Source: Hyaloscypha bicolor E (taxonomy: Eukaryota; Ascomycota; Leotiomycetes; Helotiales; Hyaloscyphaceae). From it: DNA of 64,000 nt. The notes beneath the pieces are model-generated. The model saw nothing but the letters and a program-made list of their open reading frames with translations. It was not told the origin of the DNA and searched no databases. The position numbers were made by a program, and so were the translations under genes. Positions 45,043 through 55,532 of the stretch are shown here, piece after piece; the stretch's first letter is position 1; each line of letters starts with the position of its first letter. The stretch spans positions 1,867,353 to 1,931,352 of the forward strand of contig NW_020194620.1 in NCBI RefSeq assembly GCF_002865645.1. The letters run 5' to 3'.

Positions 45043-47827
45043 ATGGATTGTACAGGGGAAGCCCCTCAAGGGGGGGCGATCGATACGCATACGGAGAGAG
45101 ATGATTCAGCGATCATTCCGTTAAGCAATACCAGGTTGACTTGGGGAGTGGAACTGGAGTTTGTTTTTGCTTTCCATGAAAGCCAGCTTGAGTTGAGCCC
45201 CGTAGTTCTTCTCGATGGAGTCTCGCATCCAAGTACACCCCAGAAAAATCTTCCATACAAGTTCAGAAGGGATACCAATGGGTTCAAGAACGAAATCCCC
45301 AGGGTCGCGCTACCGAACCGAGTCTACAATAGCTGGGGGGTATACAATGAACACAGACATAGTAACAAGAAGACCATACCTTACCAATGGCAGGTACACA
45401 ACATCCTGGATAAAGTGCTGGATGAAAAATGCTCGACAATCAATCACCACATCGAGATGGCCCATTCAATTGACGAGAAAGAGGAGATCATGTATAACGA
45501 ATGGCTTATAATGCGTGACCACAGCGTCTGCGGGGTTGGCTCACAAAATATCCCAACATGGCTTCCTCGAGTGCAGTCAACGACAAATTGGGACTCGTAT
45601 GGACTCGAGCTTGTCTCTCCGATCTTCGGTACTGATTCAAATCAAGGATTCAACGAAATTGCTCAGATTTTGGAAGCCACGAAAGGGACATCCTCCGAGC
45701 TGACAGGAGCTTTTATAACGAATCAATGTGGACTTCACGTCCACATCCAAGCACCCACTGACCTCCAGGTCCTCAAGGAGCTAGCAGTTCTTGCCATCGT
45801 CTACGAATCCGAAATCTCCAAACTCCATCCACATTGCCGCCGTCCTGAACATCTCAATGCTCGTTATAACATCGAGAGCAACCGGCTTCGATTCCTCCAT
45901 AAAGACAAAGAACGTAGGGCTCGACACACATATGGCGATCTCGACGTTTCCAACACAGCGCTTGCCAGACAGCCGGATGATTTCCTCGACACGGTTAGGG
46001 AGCAAATCAATAATTGCTCGGATGCCAAGGAATTGGCACTTCTGATGAATTGGCCGAACCATGGCTTGGGCCATGAACTTGGGAATAGAAGCCGGCAAGT
46101 GAACTTCACAGCCGCTGCGCGTCCCAAGACTGCTCCATATACGATTGAATTTCGCCAAGCTCGCGGCGCCTTGAATGCCACAGGTGTGAGGAAATGGGTC
46201 GAGTTTTGCATTGGTTTGGTTCGAGTAGCGCAATTTTATGTTGATAATCCGGGGAGGTTCCCGATGAAAAGTTTCAAGAGTTTTTTGGTTGATGGAGATG
46301 AAGAGTCGGTAACTGAGAGGTTTTATATCTTGGATTTAATGTGGGACATGGGGATGAGTGAGGAGGATAAGAGCTATTGGAGGACGAGGATGGCGAGATT
46401 TGCGGGGAAAGGGGGACGGCTGGATAGGTTGGATAACGAGAAGGAGCCGGAAGAGGGACAGGAGGGGCAGGGTATTTCTGGAGACGGTGGCGGCAGTGAT
46501 TCTGATGATCCAGGGGAAGGCCCATCTGGTGGTGATGGCCAGGGAGATAATTCTGGAAGTGGTTCCCAGGGCGGAAGTGATTCTAGAGGGAACAACTCAG
46601 AGGGAAACAACGGTGGCAGCAGTGGAGGGAGCGGTGCCCAATCACCGCCCCCTCCCAATTGGCGTATGAAACCGTCCCCCAAGACAGGTGACAAAAGACC
46701 AACTGGAGATGACGAAGAGAACGACGAAGACCAGCAGGGGCCTGGCTCCAAGAAACAGAACATGGTAATGAATTGATCTTTCCTCTTACCTCGAACCGAG
46801 CGGAGTACCTTATGTTTTAAGAAGAGCTGCTAACTGTTGTCAGAATGGAGGTGGACGATCTGACAGTAAGGGAAACAGTTCAAGAATTGACCAATCTGGC
46901 GGTGACTCAACCAGAGGTGACAAGTCAGAGAGAAGCCATGTCGGAGGAAATAAACATTCTCCTAAGACTGGTGACAAAAGACCAGCGGGTGGTGACGATG
47001 ATGATGAAGGCCACGATGGCCAACAGAAACTTGACTCCAAGAGACAGAGGAAGGAGAGTCTGAAGGAAGGCGGAGAGGACGAAGATAAATCGGGAGCGAA
47101 CCACTGGCTTCCATTACCCCAAACTAACCTTGCGAGAATGGCAACGACTCTTGCAGTTGTTCTAGGCTATTTTGCGCCATTCATGGCCGCTTTATTTGTA
47201 TCTGCAGCTCCGGCCGCCCCAACACTTCCCGAAGCACCTCTCGATGGTGAAGCGCCACCTTCTGCCTCAGCACCCGTAATTCCACCCGACTTTGGGAGAC
47301 CTACGGAGGGAATGATAGCCCCGATTGGAAGCATGTCTCCAGATGAAGCACACGTCTTTCTTGACTCTGTCTGGGCAGTCAAAGACTTCGACAAGAGATG
47401 GTGGATGGCGAAGTGGACGGATACCAATATTCAAACACCAACCGGAACGCGAAACTTCGTCTGCGCCATCAACGCCATACTCCAGTCCATGCGTGACCAA
47501 TATCCAGACTCACCATACGGAGAGATAGAGGCACATGAACTCCTGGCTCTGTTTGATCGTCTCGTTGGCCGAATGGTCTGCAATGATGAAGATGACCAAG
47601 AGCTTGCCACGGTTGTGGATAGGTGGACTGGCGGCGAATATCAGATTATCGTCGTTCCTGATGCTCTTAACCATAATATCGCTCATAGGGGTGGGTTTTT
47701 GAGCCAGTACCCGCAGCAGCACTTGTTTGGACGCAATTTGTATGTTCATCACCAAGTAGTTAAGAATGGAAAAGGAGGTGGGCATTGGGAGAGCATGTTC
47801 AGGAGGGAAACCCATAGGGGCGGTTGA
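45043..47827 (+). CDS. putative amidoligase fused to cysteine-peptidase-like domain
   Basis: Exons 45043-46764 and 46844-47827 give about 901 residues. The 79 nt intron has a perfect GCTAAC branch site 15 nt before TGTCAG and joins two long frames in phase 0. Residues about 30-420 match the putative amidoligase family (PF12224 type): LTWGVELEF, NWDSYGLELVSPIFG, QCGLHVHIQAP (about 228), YTIEFRQARGAL (about 365) and WVEFCIGLVRVA. These form a glutamine-synthetase-like fold that should make amide or peptide bonds using ATP. A long Gly/Ser/Asp/Lys linker follows, with a duplicated PKTGDKRP element on each side of the intron. The C-terminal domain has NFVCAINAILQSM (about 777) and GGHWESM (about 887), resembling the Cys and His boxes of OTU/papain-like peptidases. 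Assignment of this second domain is tentative. Confidence 0.8.
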
Positions 47828-48069
47828 TGACAACAATGTTTAATAAGTTTGATGGCGGTTTACTAAGTGGTAATCCTGCTTCTTATCATTTGCACTGAGG
47901 TGAACCCAGGGGGCACGATGCTTTGGTTTAGACGCTTGATAGGAGTGCAATTTACAATATAATTTGCTGTAATAAGCCTCTTTAATATTTAGCTATAATG
48001 GCAGAAATTAAGCTATAATTAAAGGCAGATACTAATTAATATAGAGAACTATATCGGATTTAGTATAAG
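47828..48069. other. AT-rich spacer before solo LTR
   Basis: Presumed 3' flank of the amidoligase gene, becoming AT-rich toward the LTR. It ends with the left target-site copy ATAAG at 48065-48069. No gene is seen. Confidence 0.5.
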
Positions 48070-48273
48070 TGTAACGACTGGCATAACGGCATAATCTGCC
48101 AGGAACAGGGAATCGGAAACAGGTGCAAAACGGAGCTAAGCCTGAATGCTTGGGCAAGATAATACTAAAAGGTCGAGGCATTCCTCCCTTCTTTGCTTCC
48201 CAGCTTAGTATTTTCAATACATGAGATTATTGAACTTTGAGCCTTCGACCATTGCATTGATCCCGCCGTCACA
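48070..48273. mobile_element. solo LTR with 5 bp target-site duplication
   Basis: A 204 bp element begins TGTAACG and ends CGTCACA, so it has TG...CA ends with a near-perfect 7 bp terminal inverted repeat. It is flanked on both sides by ATAAG (48065-48069 and 48274-48278), a 5 bp target-site duplication as made by LTR-retrotransposon integrases. No internal retroelement sequence or second LTR is present in the window, so it is a solo LTR left by recombination. Superfamily (Gypsy or Copia) cannot be told from the LTR alone. Confidence 0.78.
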
Positions 48274-48278
48274 ATAAG

Positions 48279-49034
48279 AATGCAGCTATATAAATTCGAA
48301 TTGCTTTTAAGCAAGTTCGGAAGTATAGGAAGAAACTATTTAAAGGTAATAAATTATATTTGAGGTATATAGAAGAGAAATTGGAGCTACTAGTAAAGAA
48401 GGATCCTGACTACTTATTATTTCAGATACCAAGTAAAAGTTTTCTGTTGGGTTTTAATACTTAGGGGACATGTGCAAATGAATAGGGGATCGAATGTGGT
48501 ATGGCAAGCTATACTCCATTAAAAATTGCGTTGTTTTGGGGTTTTAATTATATAATAAAGGCTAGGGCTTTTATTATGTGACTTGAGGGAATTACATAAG
48601 AAAGCTAGCTTTTTCCGTAGTTCTAGACAAGCAACCTTCCTTAATATTAATCAATTGATATTTCTGCAATTATATACTGTTTATGCTTTACTGTGTATGC
48701 CCTTGTTCTTGTTGTTTTGCTGTCAAGTCACGTTTTGCGCTCTGGTGTACTTTTATGTGGGTTTTTGTCTTGTCGCAGTTTCCCTCCCACAGTACCAGGG
48801 GCTAAAGAATAGCAGAAAAAGAAAGCCTTACTTTACGATAAAATTACAAAACTTAGGTTGCTAAGTGCAGGGGAAGGGGGCTAGAATGGAATCAAATTCT
48901 CAAATGCATAAGCACCCTTCCAGGACTGCCCTGAAAGGGTGCTTATATATATCCTAATCAGAGTTGGCCTCCTGTCATTTCTCCTTTGGGCGTACACCCA
49001 TGTTTTAGGAATGCTACGCGAGCAAAACAGGGGT
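48279..49034. other. AT-rich gene-free stretch with hairpin
   Basis: Strongly AT-rich, no supported coding sequence; a hydrophobic plus-strand frame near 48.6-48.86 kb is explained by base composition. ATAAGCACCCTT (48908-48919) and its exact complement AAGGGTGCTTAT (48935-48946) form a 12 bp stem with a 15 nt loop. The loop is itself partly complementary (CCAGG/CCTG). Confidence 0.55.
48908..48946. repeat. 12 bp inverted repeat (hairpin)
   Basis: A perfect 12 bp stem, ATAAGCACCCTT and AAGGGTGCTTAT, encloses 15 nt. It is a possible terminator-like structure, a transposon end or a foldback remnant. No flanking duplication was found. Confidence 0.7.
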
Positions 49035-49042
49035 GTTGCAGG

Positions 49043-49610
49043 CAGGCTTGGCAGTAATACCTAATTTCTGGTATCGATAGGTATCGATAGGTATCGATGC
49101 CAGAATCGTAAGGTATCGATTCCTATCGATTCCCGGAACCCAATTCCCCCCTTTAATTGCAATTAACTTTAGAACCACTTCCCTTATAAGAAAGCTTTTG
49201 GTAGCGCAAATATTCTACTTAATTTAGGCTTTCTATTTAGCTACTTATCTTATAGTTTAGACTAAAACTCGTCTCAATGCGGCTATTTTAAGCAAAAAAT
49301 AGCTTTTGAGATTTTCGTGAGGCTCGCTTATAATAAGCGTTCCGATAAGAGATACGAATACGATACTAAATTTTCCGAATACGAGAGCTTTTTTAAATTA
49401 AAATAATATTAACTTTTATTAATAATATTAAGTAATTCCTTTAATAGAAAGACTAGAAAATAAAGAAATTATATATAAATATATTATTATATAAATTAAA
49501 TAATAAATGGAAGAGATAATTTAAGGCTAAGTATCGATTCTTGCGATACCTAAGTAATACCATCCAGTATCAATACCTTATCGATACCAAAAGTATTTTT
49601 GCCAAGCCTG
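49043..49610. mobile_element. hAT-type MITE (non-autonomous), 568 bp
   Basis: Both ends carry the inverted terminal sequence CAGGCTTGGCA (11 of 11 identical), and similarity continues through an AATAC...TGGTATCGATA block. The element is flanked by an exact 8 bp duplication GTTGCAGG (49035-49042 and 49611-49618), the target-site length of hAT transposons; the CAGG end also fits hAT termini. The interior is AT-rich with no transposase. Each subterminal region repeats GGTATCGAT-type motifs, including three tandem GGTATCGATA units at 49070-49098, likely transposase-binding sites. It must have been mobilised in trans. Confidence 0.88.
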
Positions 49611-49618
49611 GTTGCAGG

Positions 49619-51412
49619 GGTTGGCAGGGGCAAGCACACTGATTTTGTATCTATTGGCAGCTAACAACCTTCTCAGCCATCACCGAGCTACACCACAAGC
49701 TCGCCAACATCGACCTGCGACGATGCGACCTCAATCCTTCCACGTTATCCACAAGCTCCGACACACTTCAGCTTTCGAAATTGTCTGACCATTGTACAGT
49801 ACCTTCACATCAGCATGTATATATTAGCGGTATCCTCAAGGATCTGACAACATGCGGTATGTGCTGTATCACTAGATGTTGTAGAATTTGCTGACATGGA
49901 AAAGTTACATCTGCCAGTGTTCTTTGGCAAAGAAGGCACCTGAGAATGTTAAGATAGAGACTTTGGAGCTTTGAGGGTGTCTTAACGATCGAGACTAGCA
50001 GTGGCCATGAGGAATATTTATGACACTATATATCTTCGTTTCGGGAACGAGTCTGCTAAGACCAATGCTTGGTTGCTTGAGAAAGAAGATTATCAGAGAC
50101 GTCTTCAACGACGGTCCTGTGGATCGAGCTCGAGTCTGAATGGGGCGTCTTGGCCAGAGGGCGCTGGATGTACGTTATATACAGAACAATAGAGGCTCTA
50201 TTCAATGCTTGCTAGCTCCAACTCCAGGGTGTTCTCCGTGCTGCCGATCATTCTGCATTCCAGTCGTGGTAGCAGGAAAGAGACTATTTTGGTGGCCTTG
50301 GGCTGACTGCTCTTCGCGCAACTTTCGAATTGTCTCTGCTTGAATATCCAGCTGCTTATCGAGATCTCTTATAGACCACAATCTAATTGTTAATTGTCAG
50401 CAAACGACCCACAGGGACATAGACATTTGTACGTACCCGCAGATTGAAGTGAAGGTGACAGTCGTGGCTGTTTTTATCGGGAAGGAAGTGGGTAGAAACC
50501 GTACCAAGATTGAGGAATGCATATTTCATATGAGAATCAAGGTGGTTGATGGAGTATTTGGTTCAGATCGAGTTCTGAAGACACCTGTGGGGAGCTCGAG
50601 GAATCTAGCGGTCAGTTTCGCTTAAAATAAGGCTGGAAAAACTACTGTAGTTTCGCATACAGCGTACCACACTCGGGATTACGCGGTTGCATTTACTAAA
50701 ATCCCCATAGAAATTAAAACAAAGATCTGAGGCTTGTCGTTCGAATCATTACTCTCATACACATAGAATTTATGTACTCTTCCAAATCCTCATTCGCCAT
50801 AAAACCCTTTGCACTTCCGAGGATATTGTTAGCAATACATATACCGAATGCCGCTTCCCTTGTTCGCTCGCTTCGTCATAGGACCAGTATTGGACTTGGT
50901 CTCACGAGTATCCTCATCACGTGAGTCACCTTCTCTCAACCTTTTATTGCCTTCCCAAATGCTTATCAAGATAGGCCATCGTCTTAGTGGATGAAAAAGC
51001 AGCAGCTCAAGAAAGGAGAAGAGGAGATCAAGCAGCTGCGGAAAGCAATTTCGAATACGAGGGTGGAAGCAAGGACAGATAGAGATCGCTGAGAGAGAGT
51101 TCATACCAGTGACGTCAGTGACTCACCAGAATCCAGCGCGATGAGTGGCTACTAAGGAGGATGATTGACTGGGATTACTGGCGCGAGGGTGTCTTTAAAT
51201 TCGTAAAAGCGGAGAAAGGGAGTAGAGGCAAGGTGGCTACAGTACGCTACTTGGGCAGTGGGATGAGTATGAAGCGCAGACTAAGTTTGAGAGTGTGTAA
51301 CTTTTTGTCGTTATATTTACTGCTCTAGCTAAACCCCCCTCTCCGTTGTGTCCATAACCCTTGCTGTCTCTGTGTCGTTGTTTTTGTCGTCTAATGTGTC
51401 GTCCTCGATTGG
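49619..51412. other. intergenic, no supported gene
   Basis: I found no domain-bearing ORF. Coding-like composition near 49.68-49.78 kb (reading ITELHHKLANIDLRRCDLNP) may be a remnant exon but has no recognisable homology. The right end is the 3' flank of the minus-strand gene ending at 51413. Confidence 0.4.
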
Positions 51413-53218
51413 CTATGGTGTCTCGTCCCATGTGGCGCCCTCCTCGAAATCAATTTCCTCTTCCATCTGATTGGCTGCCTCTGGTTCGGCAAGCTTGTCC
51501 TTCATCGCAAGAAGCTCGTCCTTTTGTCTGAACTCATCTTCCCACTGCTTTAAATGCTCTTGTCGTGCGTAAAACTGCCCATCTGTCTCTTGTCCGCTCT
51601 GATACAGGTAGTCTTCCTGTTCCTCCTGAAATGCTTCTCTTTTGGCGACGTGGTTGGCGAAGTATTCGTCCATGATAGGGGTGACTTCTTCGAGTGTGTA
51701 CACATTGCCCTCAGGATCGGTGACACGGAGGTCCGGGGCGATTTGGGTTGCTTCTAATAATACGTCTTTGACGGAGTCCGATATGTGGTGGAGTCTCCAA
51801 GAGCAGGTGTTGTGTTGGCTCATTTGTTCAGGTTCCGGATTGGCGGCATACCAGAAGTCGTCGCCGAAGTGTTTGTCAGTGATGTTTCGGTACTTCATGA
51901 ATTCTTCACTCAGGTCGGTGATGAGTGCGTTGATTAATCTGAGCTCATTCTTCTCCTTGATAACGGTGGGCTCTGCAATTTCGAATGCTTCGCCGGGTTC
52001 GAGGTATTCAATGTCGTCTGGGTTGAAGAATTCCGATGTTTGGGATGCCGGTTCGTCGTCCTCAATGATGGGTGTGAGTGGTGGTGTCATGGGTCCGTTG
52101 AGAAGTTGGAATAGAGCCTTCGACCGGTCCGTGGCACGGTACTCTTCGGTGGGAACCTCCATTGGTGATCTTGGTGGAGTTGGGATATCCGTGTATAAGT
52201 GTGGAAATTCGCCCTCATCCTCAGATTCGTCGAGTTCGTCGTCACTTCCAATATCCGACTCCGTAGCGTCGTCGATAATTGCACTGCTCTTCTCAGCTTC
52301 CAAGCGCTCTTGCTCTTCAATTCTCGCCATCTCCTCCGCCCACTCAATCTCCTTGAAACTAGGCCCCATACTCTCCAACTTCTCTTCCATCTGTCCCTTA
52401 ACCCACTCGAGACTCTCCCAATTTCCAGCAATGATTTTCTGGTCCTCTAGCCAAACTTCCTCGGGATAGATATTCTTCATGGCAGCGCCAACGATATCGG
52501 TGTGTTTGTGATTGACACGAACTTGCCACTGCGAGACTTCCTCTCCCAGTGCTCGAAGGGAAGCGTAAAGGTGTTGATTTTTAGGGTCCCGGGTTGCTTT
52601 TGTGAATTTTTTATCTGATTTGTCTGCACAGCAGTTCTCTGTACAGGATTTGTCTTTGCAGCAAGAGTTCTGACGGATCATCTCTCTCCGTTTTCCGACG
52701 ATGGCGTTGACTTTGCTGAAGGCACCGCGTTGGAGGAAGCGATGGTAAGCGTCTGACCGATTCTTTGCTCCCGGTGACAGCGAGCGGAAACCTGGTTCCA
52801 AAGGACTAGGTTTTCGAAGGTTGTTGAAGTGGTCGACAAGTGATGTTCGTTGGTTGTGTCTCTCATGAATGAGTTTCCATGCTTGTTCTTGCTTTTCTTT
52901 GAGTGTGGGGACTATTTTGTTTGACTTGGTATTGTCGTTGGTATTGTCGGTTTCGATTCCGGTGGCCTTAGTATTATCGTTGGGGTTGACAATAGATTCA
53001 CTTGCTGAAGCTTGGCTGGCTTGCACGTGATCACCCCCTTGATGGGATGCCTTATTAGATTTGAGGGCGTCTGTTAACAGTTTGACCAGCTTTGTTCGCT
53101 TGTTGGGGCCGATGGCGTTGTTTTTGGTGGTCGAGGTTGTTTGGGTGTCGACTTGTGATTCGGTCCATGCGATATCCACGGGTTTGGAGATATTTCTTTT
53201 GGGAGTGAAATTCGGCAT
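51413..53218 (-). CDS. acidic orphan protein, 601 residues
   Basis: A single intact exon from ATG at 53218. The N-terminal third is polar and Asn/Thr/Lys-rich (TETDNTNDNTK type). A cysteine cluster CCKDKSCTENCC lies near residue 185 and could bind metal. The middle has AAMKNIYPEEVWLEDQKI, then a long charged helix (EEMARIEEQERLEAEKSSA), an acidic tract (SDDELDESEDEGEF) and proline/threonine sites (TPPRSPMEVPT, MTPPLTP). The C-terminal third is again helical and acidic, ending FEEGATWDETP. I recognise no family. It is probably lineage-restricted and intracellular. Confidence 0.75.
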   Translation of the reverse strand: MPNFTPKRNISKPVDIAWTESQVDTQTTSTTKNNAIGPNKRTKLVKLLTDALKSNKASHQGGDHVQASQASASESIVNPNDNTKATGIETDNTNDNTKSNKIVPTLKEKQEQAWKLIHERHNQRTSLVDHFNNLRKPSPLEPGFRSLSPGAKNRSDAYHRFLQRGAFSKVNAIVGKRREMIRQNSCCKDKSCTENCCADKSDKKFTKATRDPKNQHLYASLRALGEEVSQWQVRVNHKHTDIVGAAMKNIYPEEVWLEDQKIIAGNWESLEWVKGQMEEKLESMGPSFKEIEWAEEMARIEEQERLEAEKSSAIIDDATESDIGSDDELDESEDEGEFPHLYTDIPTPPRSPMEVPTEEYRATDRSKALFQLLNGPMTPPLTPIIEDDEPASQTSEFFNPDDIEYLEPGEAFEIAEPTVIKEKNELRLINALITDLSEEFMKYRNITDKHFGDDFWYAANPEPEQMSQHNTCSWRLHHISDSVKDVLLEATQIAPDLRVTDPEGNVYTLEEVTPIMDEYFANHVAKREAFQEEQEDYLYQSGQETDGQFYARQEHLKQWEDEFRQKDELLAMKDKLAEPEAANQMEEEIDFEEGATWDETP

Positions 53219-54002
53219 CTGGTCGTTTGATGGTAGCTCTTCTGCTGTCAGCTCAGTTCTGTCGTTATGCTGAAGTAGCCTGTTGCTTGAGGTGTACTAC
53301 GGGGTAACAAGAGGTCGTACTTGTTGCGAACTTGAAGAATGTGACAGGAAAGGCGCAGAAACGGAGCTGAATTAAAGGAGACGCGATTGCTTGGGTGTTA
53401 GTGTGTGAAATGGAGAGGAGAGAAACGCACGAAGGGATGGGCGACTCTAGTAGCTTTTATATGAAAGTACCATATTCGCTGTTGCGCGTCAACCATCTGT
53501 GAGAGTTTATGGGAAGACGGACGTAGGGCAACGAGAGGTAACCCGTACGCTGAACCCAATGGAGAAGAGAAAATTTGACTATGACGCTCAAGTGGGAACA
53601 AAAAGGACATATCCACGGTTGTATATCTCTGGGTCGTCGAGGCGGGTGAGCTAAACTTAATCTCAACCTTAGTTAGAAAGGAGATCTCGACTCCCACAAA
53701 AGAAAACACAAATTCACTTTCAGAATGGGAAATGCGGTCGGTCACGGTCAAATGTTGTCCATTCTTTGCGAAAATGTCTAGTCTTTTTTTCGTTCTCGAA
53801 AGTCAATTATTCACATTTTTGCGGCGCAAAGCGCTCGCATTCGTTTGAGGATTCGTTGAGTTAGGGCTCGGGTAGACCCCGTCTATGACAGACAGTTGGA
53901 CCCGGCGTCGAAGAAAATCGAACTTTCCAGGACCTGCGTCGATGGTATACATTTTGGGAATTTTTGCTCGAAGTGCAAACACCATTCTATTTTGGGGCAG
54001 AA
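53219..54002. other. orphan gene upstream / RPB7 downstream region
   Basis: It contains the promoter of the minus-strand acidic protein and the 3' flank of RPB7. An open minus-strand frame at 53803-54006 is only a shadow beyond the RPB7 stop. Nothing else is seen. Confidence 0.45.
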
Positions 54003-54672
54003 TCAAGAGCCTTGCAAGCAGCTAACCAGGGGTCAGTATAAGGCAGTGAACCATCCGCGGAACACGTACCCAAGGTAATCCTCCTTGATGCTGGCAATCG
54101 CATACATTCCGCCGACTTCTGCCCTCGTGCCGATCAATTTGACTCGGACGTGGGTGCCGACCTCGATTACCGAGTCCTCATTGTTCGTGAACTGGGGAGG
54201 AGTCGCGTTCGGGTCAAATTTGATATCTGGAGGGATGAGCTGATCTTAATGTTAGCTTTGTTCTCCACCTCGAGACTTGGTGCTCACATGTGACGATACG
54301 AAAAGTGGCAGAGGGCCAGCATCAGCGAAGAAGCCCATCTTATTGACGGAGGTGACGATGGCATCAACCTAGCACAAAATATGAGCAAAGCACAAGAAGC
54401 CATCGTTCCAACCGGAAGCTCACGGTCTCGCCTTTGAAAGGCCTCCAAACAACTGCACGGTATCCAACCGTGAACTCAGCCAAGCCGCTCCCGGGGAGAA
54501 TTCGTCCTTCAGAGATATTGAAAGTATCCATGATTGTAATTATAAAGTATCGACCCGTGCATGTACCCTCCACATCTTTCAAGAGCTTCCCTGTGACCAA
54601 CTCGTGCATGTTCCGGCCAAAATACGACGGGTGCAGTGTAACCTGCCGCTCGAGGTTGTAGAGGAAGAACAT
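54003..54672 (-). CDS. RPB7: RNA polymerase II subunit RPB7
   Basis: Exons 54672-54424, 54368-54288, 54239-54070 and 54021-54003 give 172 residues, matching yeast Rpb7 (171). The start [19 protein letters not shown] is the conserved N-terminal RNP-like domain. The [22 protein letters not shown] junction, [23 protein letters not shown] and the S1/OB-fold end [15 protein letters not shown] are all family signatures. With RPB4 it forms the stalk of Pol II and contacts nascent RNA. The last 19 nt exon (encoding CLQGS) is inferred from a GTACGT donor and a TTAG acceptor behind a CTGAC branch site. Retaining that intron would end the protein in [13 protein letters not shown]. Confidence 0.93.
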
Positions 54673-55532
54673 GGTGGGCGAGACTCGCAAGCGCTGCTCT
54701 TTGCGCGAGGTTTTGCTTGGCGAAGGTTTACGATCTCGAAGATGCTAGGTCGAGGGGTAATATATTGACTTGCGCCGCTGGGGCAAAAGTTGAGTGAGGC
54801 TCTGGAATTTGCTCGAGGGCGAATCACTCGCGCCTCTGGTCCTCAACGCACTCCTCCAACCCCATAAATACCACGCCCTGAGTCGCACGAGCTGCCCGAG
54901 TCCTGTAGATATGATGCGCTCGATCACTGAGTAGTTCTGCAGTTATCAGTCCAGAACGCCTTGAAGCGCTGGGTTAGCAACATGACGTACACTGCTCAAA
55001 AGAATGGCTTTGCAAAGACTGGACGCTCTGGCGCTGCTCTGGGGTTGTCACAGAGCGCACACAAAGGTAGTCGATGCTGCGTTCGGTCTGTGGACGAGGA
55101 CTGTGGACTTGGTCGCCGGCGAGACAAAGGGATGTTGTGAAAGCAGTTGCGCTAAGAATCTCCGTATTTTATTGTTGGTGCTGAGAAGTGCACAGGGGAA
55201 GTGTAGCTCTGGTCACTAGCGGCCGCCACAATGGTTCACCGTGCACAGGGATCATCATGCAGTGGATTGCGCCCGAGGCAAAACGCCAGCCATTATCCAG
55301 CGCACATGCAATGACCTGATTTGACTTTCTGGCCCGAACAACGGCCACTCCTTCTCCAGCTACCCCATAAAGACTTCGTCGTCACCACATCTCCAACTGA
55401 GGTCTCACATCAGTGATGATTCTGCGGCAGCTACGGCCTCTCTGACATCCCCCGCATCCGCATTCCACCATCAGCAAGAACCCTCCGCTTCTACGAAGGA
55501 ACAGCTACCTCCCTCCCCACCATCACCTCAAC
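54673..55532. other. RPB7-MPO1 divergent intergenic region
   Basis: The two genes diverge, so both promoters lie here. No TATA box is obvious, consistent with housekeeping genes. No other coding sequence is supported. Confidence 0.5.

Noticed and set aside
48583..48864. Hydrophobic plus-strand frame resembling a membrane protein
   Set aside because: T-rich DNA encodes Phe/Leu/Val by chance; no start context and no family, and it lies in a transposon-littered AT-rich interval.
53803..54006. Minus-strand frame extending past the RPB7 end
   Set aside because: It could serve as a long C-terminal exon of RPB7, but the family ends right after KEDYLG. The short CLQGS exon gives a normal length.
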